A stretch of 64,000 nucleotides of DNA from Armigeres subalbatus (lineage: Eukaryota; Arthropoda; Insecta; Diptera; Culicidae), in assembly GCF_024139115.2 (NCBI RefSeq), contig NC_085140.1, positions 426,645,781 to 426,709,780 on the forward strand, given 5' to 3'. Below are positions 22,601 through 33,720 of the stretch, one piece after another. Each line of letters begins with the position of its first letter. Position 1 is the stretch's first letter. Made by a program: the position numbers and the translations under genes. The notes under the pieces were generated by a model. It saw only the letters and a program-made list of their open reading frames with translations. It made no database searches and was not told where the DNA came from.

Positions 22601-22911
22601 TACATCGAAGGGCTAAAATTGGTGGAATGAAATGAATCTCAAACGTATACGATGTGAGTGCTTAAATAGTGAATAATGAATGAAAATTAACAAAACTAAA
22701 AAATCTGTAAAAACTAAAAATAGTTAAGAATAAAGAAAAATAATGAAGAGAGAGGAAGGAAGGTAGAAGAAAGAAGGAGTCCATAGTCCGATCTGGCCAA
22801 TTTTCAATAGAAAACAATGGAAGAAAGAAGAAGGAATAAGATGGAAAGAAAAAAAAAATGAAATAATTTTGACATAAATCAAAACCCAAATGCAAGAACC
22901 AAAAACAATAA

Positions 22912-23080
22912 AGGCTTCCCCAGACCTAAGCGATTCCATCGCCGCAACAGCGACAACTAGTCGCCGCGATTATATCGTTGGGTCGCTGCAGGCCATGTTC
23001 TATTTACGATTTCATAATAACGGTGACTTAATCGAAGTTGCAAGGCGATAGAATCGTGTCGCGTGTGTTTGGGGGAACCT
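22912..23080. mobile_element. TAA-flanked MITE (PIF/Harbinger-like)
   Basis: The 169-bp element starts AGGCTTCCCCAGACC and, read from the other end, AGGTTCCCCCAAACA. Both ends continue into GCGA-TTC-ATCGCC-like inverted sequence. TAA is directly repeated at 22,909-22,911 and 23,081-23,083, the 3-bp duplication of PIF/Harbinger elements. There is no coding capacity. Confidence 0.65.
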
Positions 23081-23169
23081 TAAATAATATTGTTCCTTTT
23101 AATGCTACCTCCAAATTTCCAGTGCTGTACAGACAAAAAAAGAATACCATATAAAAATTGAAAAATATA

Positions 23170-23335
23170 AAGGAGTCGTAAGAAGATTTTGGTTTGATGT
23201 TTCCATTAAAATCTGTTTCTCACGATGTTCAGCCTTGTATTTATTCACCCTTATGTAAGATTTTTACTTTTTAAGCTTTTTGTATTCAGCCTTATGCGAT
23301 TCAGTCTTTTGTGGAAGTCCCTAGGCTTTGTATCC
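23170..23335. repeat. Inverted TTCAGCCTTAT units
   Basis: Copies of TTCAGCCTT/TTCAGTCTTTTG/AGGCTTTG are reverse complements of the AAGGCTGAAA array at 22.5 kb, so the two arrays face each other. Confidence 0.6.
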
Positions 23336-23639
23336 CAAGATAAAGCACCTTTCAACATAAATTCAAATCTGATCAAACACTGCTCCTGGAACTATACCGC
23401 TTCTTCTCTGGAAAATTCACGTGTGTGTTTAGTGGTTTAGTGATGAAAAAAATAAGTGAAAGATAAGTGTCATGACCCAGAAAGCCGCAAGTAGCAAAAA
23501 TCGTCGCATAATTCTGAACTCGACTTCCATCGGAAGGCATATCGACATTGTGCTCGTCCCACTACTCCTTTTGCTCAGATCTAATATCATCAACAGAATC
23601 TTACTCTCTTGATTGAAGTTTGCTCTAGTGTTTCCAGAC

Positions 23640-24280
23640 CATAAGACGGTTCAGTTTACTTTCGATCAGCAACTTTTGAGTGACGATCAGCACAAATTAC
23701 TTCCACCAATTTACTGTGTCTCACATCACAAGTCGGATGTTATTTATTCTGACCTATCGGCAACTTTCGGTAACATGAATCACTTTTATTAGCTATTGCT
23801 AAACTGTAACAATTCGGAGTTAGCGGCAATCTCATGAAAAGGTTTCATTCGTATCTCTCAGATTATTATCTAACGGTAGCTTTAGGGGAATGTACATCTG
23901 ACAGTTTTCATGCACCATCCGCTATACCACAAGAGAGACATCTAAGACCACTGATCTATTTGATGTATTTCAACGATGTGCACTTAATTATCAAGAACTC
24001 TTGGTTGCCTTACGCAAGTGACCCTCTAATCGCTTTGGAAATACGTTGCATCCTAAAAAATTGCACCAACATATACTGTTTAAATCTTCTCTATTGCTAT
24101 CTGGTGTGCTCCACTCTAGCTAGACTATTGTTCTGCTGCCCAGCTTTTCAACTACGGTGCCGAAAGAGTCGAATCAGTTCAACATCGTGTCCATCAATAT
24201 TCAATACGACCTTTACAGGCTACCTTGGCATCCGTCACGATTCCGCGATGGTAGGCATAAATACGTTAGTTTTATAGAAC
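23640..24280 (+). pseudogene. Decayed Jockey/CR1-type reverse transcriptase
   Basis: A plus-strand frame near 23,740 reads KSDVIYSDLSATFGNMNH, a decayed form of the RT motif around the first catalytic aspartate. The frame at 23,834 continues with KRFHSYLSDYYLTVALGECT, SAIPQERHLRPLIYLMYFND and YASDPLIALEI, in which the catalytic YADD has become YASD. Further homology fades after about 24,280. The flanks have no tail or target duplication that I can place. Confidence 0.7.
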
Positions 24281-27200
24281 GTTAGGCATAATTCTGACTT
24301 ATTTATGTCATGGGCTGCTTTTTGGGTCATTTTATTCCTAATGTCCATTATGTTTAACGTACTTACGTCAAGTTACGAAAGCTGATAAACCTATAAGGCT
24401 ACTCCGCTCAAGGATAGATGTCAAAAAAGCCATGACGCTCCCCGATACTCTGCTGGAGGGACGAGCCTGGAACGCTAGCGAAGACATTTTTTTCAGACAC
24501 TTTTATCTACCTAACAGATCATTCGTCTGGATATAACATGTAGACGTATCAGCGAAATTACCTAAATGTTACAAAATGACCTGACACATTGTCACAGGAG
24601 AATTTTTTTTTTGTTCCCAAGTCGAAAATTTCATGGTTCGAGGGTAACAGCCATGTCTCTGCTGGTCTACACTGTTACCTTACAGGAGGATTCACACTAC
24701 TGGCTTCTCATCACCCAGATTTTTTTTCTCCGTCATTCAATAGTATACAATATGTTTAGTACAGTAGTTTCTAAATTACTCGATAACTGGGATTAATATT
24801 GTTTTTATACATATTGTTTATTTTATCAATGTTTCTCATTATTTACCCATAACCAATTGATTGCCAAAGATTTACATTTATACCTTTGCCTTTGATTTCA
24901 AATTGCGGTTAACAAGGGTGCTATTTGCTAAGAAAACATCCATAATTATGCTTTTGAGCAATATCCGAAAAGGGTCGTTGCGCTTACCAAATTTGGAAAA
25001 GTATCAGTCGTCTGGGACAAGACGGGAGGATTGGTTAGTCTGGAACAAATTTCATTTCTTTCTTCGGTCAAAACCCCCATCTCCCTCCTATATTTTTGTG
25101 GTAATTTGTTGTATTGTTGGAAATATACAATATGTTATGTTAAAATATTAGTTGATTTCTGTTCATCTTATTTCTAGAAAATGGAGAGGTTTTCAAAATA
25201 TGTTCAATACTAAAAATTAACTAAAGAACCTGAATTGCCCCAAAAATTGCTTGATTTTGTCTCATCTCATTATTGTTAAAGTATTCGACCATCGATTGAT
25301 ATAGAACACTCATGAAAGTAGAAAGAGTAATAAATATTGTTTGATTTTGGCCCAAACCTTTAAGCTCATGTATTCTAGATCTAGGTCGGTTTGTTTAAAA
25401 GCACCCTACCATAATTTGTCCTTCCTTTTTTCATTGAACAACTCAAATAAGAATGATCAACTGATCCTTCCTATTGCATGCAAAATGGACAATTAATTTC
25501 CACCTATATGGTCATACTCAGACGTGACTATGTCGTCCTTCAATCGATGACCAGACCATAGGCTGAAATGCATTTAAAAAAAACTCGCGAACACATGTTG
25601 AAACATTATTAGATTAATTTTCAACTTCACTTTGTTGCAAAATTATACTCGAATTAATATGTTGCCTCTGTCCACACATCGCAAAAAGCCATGCTCATTG
25701 TTGCCTTTAATGGGCTACTATTCTACAATTAATTATTTCCAACACTGTTATGCTCACCGTCGTTTGCTCAGAGGCCCACACCAACTAAATAGAGTGGTTG
25801 ACTGACAGCGCAGCTAAACAAATAACTCGCTGGCTGGCTAACGCTGCCGTGAAGTAAAACCACCACCACCGACCATTATTCATCGGTCATTAATTTTTCC
25901 CTTCTAGACATTAGGTTTAATCTTTCTCGCAAACGTTGAACAACCCACCACCTGTGGCTAAGCCACAGAGACGCCACTTGGATTATGCGAAGAAGCGCTT
26001 ATCATATGTCCCCCCATAAAATCTACTAATCTGCCTAACGAGAACTTGTTCCAAAGCTGACAAAACAGGCTAATTCTAGGTTCGGTGGGTGAAAGAATCA
26101 TGATCTCAGAGCAGGACAGAGCAGATCCGCGATGCCTAAATCGATCGCCCCATAAGAGAAGCATTCGACGCGCAACCAACCCAACCTAAGGCCGTCGATA
26201 CGCAACGGAGGAAATCCTTCGACCTTGCCGGTGCTGGCACGGTTGGTTGGTCGGTTTGCGTAAAACACAACTAGTTTCAACGTTTTCCACTTGTTCGGCT
26301 ATCGCTTCCTACCGAACCGATCGAAATGCGTTATCTTTCTTTATTACGAGAAAACCGATTGTGAGTAGGATGGTTTGACTTTATAAATATTCATGAATTA
26401 TGCGGCAACCGATCTTTTTTTTCAGAATTTTTGTGTTCGACCCTGGCATTCTTTCGAGCGTGTTTCGTGGCAGAAGAACATAGCTCCAAGTAAGATTTAT
26501 GGAACTGGTCAAAATAAGGAAGCCGAGAAAATGTTATCACGTCTTTAGCATTCTTTTTCTGTAATTTACATATCTTGATTAAATTGATATTTTACTAAAT
26601 ATGATACGCATCGCTCTGCCGTGTCGTCTTCCTGTGATTTTTGTGTCGCTTGGTCCTTCAACTGACAATTTTTGATTTTTTTTTCTTTTCAATCTTTTGC
26701 GAAATCCGGTTCGCTAGAGACTAGAGAGTGGTCGATTTTATTTGAATGTTTTTTTACACATATTTGCGCTGGTTCATTGTTTTAGATCAGTGATCCCTAG
26801 CATTTTACGTTTTTCTTCTCCCTTAAATTCTTTCTCACACAACAAAAAGCTTTTTTCTTTATCCCATTATTCTTAAACCCATATTGATCTCAAAATGGTA
26901 CGGCCCGCAAAAACTTTGTGATTTTATCACGCTGTACGAAATGATTTTGAGATCAATATGAGTTTTAATACCCTTAGTTGGTCGATAAGTTTCAAGCGTT
27001 TGTGTTTCGGGTGCACAGATAGTTCGCAAGATCCAGTTTCATTATGATTTGTGTGGTTGATCGTGTTTCGGTTCTGTATGTAGATAACTCGCGTGATTGC
27101 GGAGCTACGAGTGTATATAATTAGTGCATTTTGAATCGTGCATCTGCATTGCCCGTTGCTTCGGTTTAACTAGGCCACAGTGCAGCAGTCTTCGGGCGAA

Positions 27201-27559
27201 TTGTAGTATGATTCTACGATACAGATTGTAAGTAGTTCAAAAAAATCAGTATGTAGAAAAAACTGGCACTAGCGCATCTCTTATCAGAATTAACCCATAT
27301 CCAATGATGCTCAACTACAAACTAAGCATCTTCTGACCTGATCTCATTTGCTCATTCTTCCCCTCCTCTACTATTGAAGTTTAAAATATACAAATAATGA
27401 CTACATATATCGATACATTTTCTTAATCCTTGAAAAAAAGTATACAATGAATGGACGCCATGTTTGTGTTTGGTGAAGTGGCAAACAAGTTTTTTGTAAA
27501 CTACACCTTAGAATCATACCCACAAATATCCATCACAAGATCCATTCTTCCGACAATTA
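24281..27559. other. Long region without recognised genes
   Basis: About 3.3 kb of mostly unique sequence. A 94-bp imperfect palindrome lies at 26,873-26,966 (arms around CCATATTGATCTCAAAAT). The part at 25.7-26.4 kb is less AT-rich. No open frame has family features or splice context that I can defend. Confidence 0.4.
26873..26966. repeat. Small inverted repeat
   Basis: AACCCATATTGATCTCAAAAT and its near reverse complement ATTTTGAGATCAATATGAGTT are separated by about 50 bp. This could be a tiny foldback. No target duplication was recognised. Confidence 0.65.
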
Positions 27560-27710
27560 AACGCTGAGCAATAGGCGACAGACATATAGCGGTACCCTTA
27601 TAACCTCCCTGGAGAAGGCCCAAAGCTAGCGCCGAAACGTCGGATGCAGTAGTAAATCACGAAAATAATTACTCGGCTTTTAAAAGTTTCTGACCTGGAA
27701 AGCCAAAACC
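27560..27710 (+). repeat. Repeat with hammerhead-like motif (Penelope-terminus type)
   Basis: The segment 27,603-27,655 reads CCTCC-CTGGAGA-AGGC...GCC-GAA-AC-GT-C-GGA. This is the layout stem I, core, stem II, GAA, minimal stem III, cleavage C, stem I seen in the termini of Penelope-like retroelements. One core position differs (CTGGAGA instead of CTGANGA). The element itself cannot be delimited. Confidence 0.45.
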
Positions 27711-28079
27711 GAGGAATATTTTTTTTTAAATCGTCATGAACAATTGTTTTTTTCGCTTATTTTTAAATTGTACATTCAATGCAAGTTTGAAAATAGTATG
27801 GGAATTGCTCAATTTATCGAAAAACATATTTTAATATCAATAAAATCAAACGGTCAAAGCTAGCAAAGGCGTTAGATTACTACGCAAAATTAAAAACAAT
27901 TTCAATCCAATACATTTTAATCGATAAATAATTTTAATTTAATTGGCTTTTTTCCTTTTTTTTATCCCTATTTCCCATAACAATTATCAAACCCAAATAA
28001 TCAAGTTACATTTCTCAACCAGTCTAATCTGACTCAATGAACTTTATTTGTAGCTTAAAATTTAAAATCTTCTTCCTAT

Positions 28080-28322
28080 TATCTTCATGTTGGCATTACA
28101 ACCCCCGCTGGGACATTGCCACCTCGCAGCTTAGTGTTTCTAATGTTTCTAGGCCAAGTTACCATTTTTGCCTTCGTATATCATGAGGCTAACACGATGA
28201 TACTTTAATTCCCAGGGAAATCGAGAGAAAATTTCCTAGAACAAATCGGGAATCAAGCCCAGCCACCATTAGCATGGTCTTGCTTTGTTGCCGCGCAACT
28301 TACTGCACGGCTAAGGGTGGTC
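28080..28322 (-). mobile_element. Degenerate Feilai-like SINE
   Basis: It matches the other minus-strand SINE copies (ATTACA-CCCC-GCTGGGACATTGCC, ATATCATGAGGCTAACACGATGATACTT) but has internal deletions and a damaged B box (ATCAAGCCC). It is older than the copies at 5.3, 19.6 and 59.0 kb. Confidence 0.8.
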
Positions 28323-28857
28323 CACATTTCACACATCATATTTCCAATCCAAATTTGATTCGACCACTCATTCAAGTTTGTTAATTGGATGTTAAGTTTA
28401 ATTAAATGACGAACATATTAAATATCTATATCGAATCACCAATACATGAACTCTTTTGAGCTTTTGTTTCCCATATTCCAATAACCATCAAATCAAAACA
28501 GATTTCAATATCTAAATCACAAGAGCACATTGAAACAGTTGTTGTAAAAGTTTTAGTGTCTCAGTCATTTTTATAATTTTCAATTAAGTAAACGGATGAT
28601 CAAGTCACGTATTAACCTTTAAGCTTTTTAGTCTGTACGAATAATAACGTAGTCGAAGACTTTAGAATCATAAATAAATAAAAAAGAAGAAACTCCAATT
28701 CTATTTCTTCATCCATCTTTCAAACGCTGAGTCTAAGATTTCATGAATCAAAATGTAATTTAGTCAAACCATCATTACAAATTCTCAAGAAGAAGCTTCA
28801 AATCCGAACTAGAAAACCAATCCTAAAACAGGTCATACTGCCGAAAATGTTGTTTAG
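28323..28857. other. Unassigned AT-rich sequence
   Basis: No gene is seen. The last 30 bp (GGTCATACTGCCGAAAATG) belong to the GGCC/GACC-type motif array into which the RTE-like element inserted. Confidence 0.4.
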
Positions 28858-28871
28858 TCCAATAGGTCATT
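28858..28871. repeat. Target-site duplication (3' side) of RTE-like element
   Basis: TCCAATAGGTCATT, identical over 14 bp to 32,070-32,083. Confidence 0.85.
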
Positions 28872-28894
28872 CATTTATTTAGTTAACATCTAAA

Positions 28895-31100
28895 CAGATA
28901 ACACTGAATCAACAATTTGACGCCACAATGCACGGTTCGAGGCCGCATCTCTCCATCCTCGGATACGCCCCACGCTCGCCAAGTCGTTTTGCACCTGGTC
29001 CGCTCATCTCGCTCGCTGCGCTCCACGCCGTCTCGTACCTGCCGGATCGGAAGCGAACACCATCTTTGCGGGGTTGCTGTCCGGCATTCTTGCAACATGC
29101 CCTGCCCATCGTATCCTTCCGGCTTTAGCTACCTTCTGGATACTGGGTTCGCCGTAGAGTTGGGCGAGCTCATGGTTCATTCTTCGCCGCCACACACCGT
29201 CTTCTTGCACACCGCCAAAGATGGTCCTAAGCACCCGTCTCTCGAATACTCCGAGTGCTTGCAAGTCCTCCTCGAGCATTGTCCATGTTTCATGTCCGTA
29301 GAGGACAACCGGTCTTGTAAGCGTCTTGTACATGACACATTTGGTGCGGTGGCGAATCTTTTTCGACCGCAGTTTCTTCTGGAGCCCGTAGTAGGCCCGA
29401 CTTCCACAGATGATGCACCTTCGTATTTCACGACTGACATTGTTATCAGCCGTTAGCAAGGATCCGAGGTAGACGAATTCCTCGACCACCTCGAAGGTAT
29501 CCCCGTCTATCGTAACACTGCTTCCCAGGCGGGCCCTGTCGCGCTCGGTTCCGCCCACAAGCATGTACTTTGTCTTTGACGCATTCACCACTAGTCCAAC
29601 TTTTGTTGCTTCACGTTTCAGGCGGGTGTACAGTTCTGCCACCTTTGCAAATGTTCGGCCGACAATGTCCATGTCATCCGCGAAGCAAATAAATTGACTG
29701 GATCTGTTGAAAATCGTACCCCGGCTGTTACACCCGACTCTCCGCATGACACCTTCTAGCGCAATGTTGAACAACAGGCACGAAAGTCCATCACCTTGTC
29801 TTAGTTCCCGGCGCGATTCGAACGAACTGGAGTGTTCGCCCGAAATCTTCACACAGTTTTGCACACCATCCACCGTTGCTTTGATCAGTCTGGTAAGCTT
29901 CTCAGGGAAGCTGTTCTCGTCCATAATTTTCCATAGCTCTACGCGGTCTATACTGTCGTATGCCGCCTTGAAATCAACGAACAGATGGTGCGTTGGGACC
30001 TGGTATTCCCGGCATTTTGAAGGATTTGCCGTACAGTAAAGATCTGGTCCGTTGTCGAGCGGCCGTCAACGAAGCCGGCTTGATAACTTCCCACGAACTC
30101 GTTCACTAATGGTGACAGACGACGGAAGATGATCTGGGATATCACTTTGTAGGCGGCATTAAGGATGGTGATCGCTCGAAAGTTCTCACACTCCAGTTTG
30201 TCGCCTTTCTTGTAGATGGGGCATGTAACCCCTTCCTTCCAGTCCTCCGGTAGCTGTTCGGTTTCCCAGTTTCTGACTATCAGTTTGTGCAGGCAAGTGG
30301 CCAGCTTTTCCGGGGCCATCTTGATGAGCTCAGCTCCAATACCATCCTTACCAGCTGCTTTATTGGTCTTTAGCTGATGAATGGCATCCTTAACTTTCCT
30401 CAAGGTGGGGGCTGGTTGGCTTCCATCGTCCGCTGAACTGACGTAGTCATCTCCTCCGCTGCCTTGCCTTTCACTGCCTGTACTCTCAGCGCCATTCAGA
30501 TGTTCCTCGTAGTGCTGCTTCCACCTTTCGATCACCACACGTTCGTCCGTCAAGATGCTCCCATCCTTATCCCGGTACATTTCGGCTCGCGGCACGAAGC
30601 CTTTGCGGGATGCGTTGAGCTTCTGATAGAACTTGCGTGTATCTTGAGAACGGCACAGCTGTTCCATCTCCTCGCACTCCGCTTCTTCCAGGCGGCGTTT
30701 CTTCTCCTGAAAAAGGCGGGTCTGCTGTCTCCGCTTCCGTCTATAACGTTCCACGTTCTGCCGGGTACCTTGCTGCAGCGCGACCGCCCGCGCTGCGTCC
30801 TTCTCCTCCAGAATCTGTCTGCACTCTTCGTCGAACCAATCGTTCCGTCGACTTCGACCCATATACCCGACGTTGTTCTCCGCTGCGTCGTTAATGGCTG
30901 CTTTGACTGTATTCCAGCAGTCCTCAAGTGGGGCCCCATCGAGCTCACCCTCTTCCGGCAACGCTGCTTCGAGATGCTGCGCGTATGCAGTGGCGACATC
31001 AGGTTGCTTCAGTCGCTCTAGGTCGTACCGCGGCGGTCGTCGGTACCGAACATTGTTGATGACGGATAGTTTTGGGCGCAGTTTAACCATCACCAGATAG
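28895..31100 (-). pseudogene. Reverse transcriptase of the RTE-like element
   Basis: The first frame (31,093-29,948) runs from PRYDLERLKQPDVATAY through [36 protein letters not shown] and GSYQAGFVDGRSTTDQIF. A frameshift at about 30,010 interrupts it. The second frame reads the remainder: VDFKAAYDSIDR, RQGDGLSCLLFNIALEG, the catalytic FADDMDIVGR, LGVFERRVLRTIFGG and WAGHVARMPDSNPAK. A TGA at about 29,003 replaces the Trp codon after GAQRAR, and the same frame then continues to the natural stop. Three lesions in total: two frameshifts and one stop. Confidence 0.88.
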
Positions 31101-31163
31101 TGGTCAGAGTCGATGTTAGCGCCACGATATGTCCTGACGTCGATAATGTCGGAGAAGTGTCCA

Positions 31164-31846
31164 TCAATCCATCAATCGTCCATCAATCAGAACGTGGTCG
31201 ATTTGTGATTCTGTCTGCAGTGGTGATCTCCAGGTGTACCGATACGGGAGGCTGTGTTGGAAGTAGGTGCTGCGAATGGCCATATTCTTGGAGGCGGTGA
31301 AATCAATTAGTCGTAGGCCGTTTTCGTTCGTCAGCCGGTGAGCGCTGAACTTTCCAATAGTCGGTCTAAACTCCTCCTCTTGGCCAACCTGAGCGTTCAA
31401 ATCTCCTATGATGATTTTGACGTCGTGGCTTGGGCAGCTGTCGTACTCACGTTCCAGCTGCGCGTAGAATGCGTCCTTATCATCATCAGTGCTTCCGGAG
31501 TGTGGGCTATGGACGTTGATTATGCTGAAGTTGAAGAACCGGCCTTTGATCCTCAACTTGCACATTCTTTCATTGATCGGCCACCACCCGATCACGCGCC
31601 TTTGCATATCGCCCATCACTATGAAAGCTGTTCCCAGCTCATGTGTGTTGCCGCAGCTCTGGTAGATGGTATGATTACCTCTAAACGTTCGCATCATTGA
31701 TCCCTTCCAACAAACCTCCTGCAGCGCAACGATGCCGAATCCACGGTCCTTGAGCACATCGGCGAGTATGCGTGTGCTCCCGATGAAGTTGAGAGATTTG
31801 CAGTTCCACGAACCGAGTTTCCAATCGCTAGCCCCTTTTCGTCGCA
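31164..31846 (-). pseudogene. AP-endonuclease domain of the RTE-like element
   Basis: The reading frame can be followed from about 31,846 and contains DWKLGSWNCKSLNFIGS, then LKDRGFGIVALQEVCW, NVHSPHSGSTDDD, IIIGDLNAQVG and QIDHVLIDG. These are the conserved N, QE, N, GDxN and D/H elements of retrotransposon AP endonucleases, which nick the target for priming. An in-frame ATG is at 31,757, but homology extends upstream, so the original start was further 5'. Just after IDHVLIDG a short tandem duplication (TCCATCAA units, about 31,160-31,190) shifts the frame away from the RT. Confidence 0.85.
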
Positions 31847-32069
31847 GTGGTCTTCGCCGATGGTCCCGGTCCGTACTATCTTGTTGATTGTTCGTTGCTT
31901 ATGATTTTTTAAAGGCTGGCTTGCAGGGCCTGACACCAAACCCCCTAAATTTCCGGAGGACCATTTCTCCTTATTTCCGGTGGACCATGGTGCACAGTTT
32001 CACTTAGAGTCCCTCGCTGGCACTCGGACGATGATCAGCCGCCCCTAACATGGAGAACAGACGCTGTTC

Positions 32070-32083
32070 TCCAATAGGTCATT
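32070..32083. repeat. Target-site duplication (5' side) of RTE-like element
   Basis: TCCAATAGGTCATT, identical to 28,858-28,871. Confidence 0.85.
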
Positions 32084-32835
32084 TGGTCGAATAAATCATT
32101 TGACAGAAAATGCCGTTTAGCGGAAATGCCCAAAATGTCGTTTGGCCCAACGGACACTATGACTCTAGATGTAATTTGGCCGATCAATGGTTTACGTGAA
32201 AAGTGTGAATGATCAGTGAGAAGGGAGATGTAGGAAATGTAGTGATTTTAAAATTAAGAGTAACGAGAAGCTAGAAGTGAGAAGTGAGAAGTCTGCAAAA
32301 AGTGGGAAGTGCGAAATGATAAGTGTTAGAAGTGAGAACTTCTCACTTCTCACACCGCATCTATTACTTCTCAACTCTTTTCGCATTCACTAATCAAGTA
32401 AAGAACTAATTATTTTATATTAAAATTTACTGAAATAAAGATCTAAAAAAACATTTCCCAATGTTCGGCCACACAACATTTTCGGCCAATCGACATTTTC
32501 GGTCATTTAGTGACGAACACTAAATATTTTGAAAAATTACTCTAATAAGAAATAAAACGAACAATTCAGCAAAACGGCATTTGCGGTTATATGACATGTT
32601 CGCCTAATCGGCATTTTCGGCCATGAGACCGGTTCGGCCTGATGACATTTTCGGCTAAATGACCCTTTTTGCCAAATGACCATTTCGGCCAAACGGCTTA
32701 TTCGGCCAAGTGACTTATTCGGCTAAATGACTGTTTCGGTCAAATGACCAGTTCGGCCAAATACAATTCGGCCAATTGGTATTCGATTAGATGACTTTCG
32801 GCCAAGTGGCATTAAGTTCAGGTGACTTGCGGTGG
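32084..32835. repeat. Degenerate TTCGGCCAAATGACC-like array
   Basis: Many units of the form TTCGGCCAAATGAC, GGCCAAACG, GTCGTTTGGCCC and so on recur every 15-20 bp in one dominant orientation. A GAGAAGTGAGAA tract interrupts them at 32,245-32,390. Similar arrays occur at 37.4-37.7 and 60.3-60.4 kb. Confidence 0.8.
32245..32390. repeat. GAGAAGTGAGAA / TTCTCACTTCTCAC tract
   Basis: Purine-type units (GTGAGAAGTGAGAAG) on the left turn at about 32,338 into their reverse complement (ACTTCTCACTTCTCAC), so the tract is a small palindrome of simple repeats. Confidence 0.8.
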
Positions 32836-33479
32836 CACTCCAACCTCTTTGTAGTTGTACGATAAAAATCATCAACTTAAGACCTTTTTTGTCCACAACC
32901 GATAACCGTAACTTTGCATGAATCCGAAAGATTTCAGTCCGAGTTGAACGCAGAATTACACAATACGGTTCGACTATCGGATAAACTAACGAAATATGTT
33001 CGAAAATCAACAGTTTTGCTTTGATTTACTTTGATATTTATATACTATTTTTTTGGTATGCTATTTGTTCATGTTGACATCACTGTCTGCTGCTATAGGG
33101 GATTATTAATGATTGCTTGCATACGAAGCTGCCGGCGACGTCGTTGGCTTTGTGCGTTGGGAGGAGGAGAAATTTTCACTTAGTTTTATTGTTGATGTAT
33201 CGGCACTAAATGAGCGTTATATGATTCGAAAATTTATAAATATGTAGATTGAAGTTCAAACTTAGTTTTCATACTTTTTGTAGTAAAAGGATAGTCAGGT
33301 GTGGTTTTTCTATAAACAATTAATTGCTCGGTGCTAACCAGATTGAGGAGGTGGGTAATTGTAAGAGTGTATTGGTGACCCGCAAGTATTTTGGCCGAAT
33401 TAGTTTCGGCCAAACGATCCTTCTTCAGTTTAATGATACAAGTCTGATCAACAAATATACCCAACACCTCTTGTTTCTC
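32836..33479. other. Unassigned sequence
   Basis: No gene is recognised. Scattered TTCGGCC motifs continue up to about 33,420. Confidence 0.35.
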
Positions 33480-33720
33480 AGTGAGTGACAACAACTGTGG
33501 TGTGACTTACTAAAGGTCTGACTTATGCACAACGCGTCGTATTTGGGACTCCTTTGTGACACAAAAAGCGCAAGAGGTGGAGCCTATTTGCAACATCTTG
33601 CAGCTACAATGAAAATAAAAACACAAAAAACAACAGGGAATCGAACCATGGACCTTGAGATTTGCAACCTGCTACTATAACCATCACACCAACAATTCTG
33701 TTTGGAGATTCTGCTATAAG
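33480..33720 (-). mobile_element. tRNA-related SINE (second family)
   Basis: On the minus strand, 33,695-33,632 contain an A-box-like TGTGATGGTTATAGTAG and a B box GGTTCGATTCC at the normal spacing, with tRNA-like stems. The body then runs leftward through an A/T-rich stretch and a GCAAGATGTTGCAAATAGGC segment to about 33,480. It is distinct from the Feilai-like SINEs. The 3' boundary is approximate. Confidence 0.6.

Larger units (their letters stand above)
28872..32069 (-). mobile_element. Essentially full-length RTE-like retrotransposon
   Basis: The element is 3,198 bp long, the size expected for RTE-clade elements. Perfect 14-bp direct repeats flank it. On the minus strand it has a short 5' region, an AP-endonuclease domain, a complete reverse transcriptase, a C-terminal region ending in LWRQIVDSVLSV at a TAG near 28,895, and a short AAATAAATG-type tail directly at the 3' duplication. 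It inserted into an array of GGCCAAATGAC-like motifs. Inactivating lesions are present, but they are few. Confidence 0.9.

Noticed and set aside
28917..31700. Plus-strand frames across 28.9-31.7 kb, including a 185-codon one
   Set aside because: They are antisense to the endonuclease and RT of the minus-strand RTE-like element.
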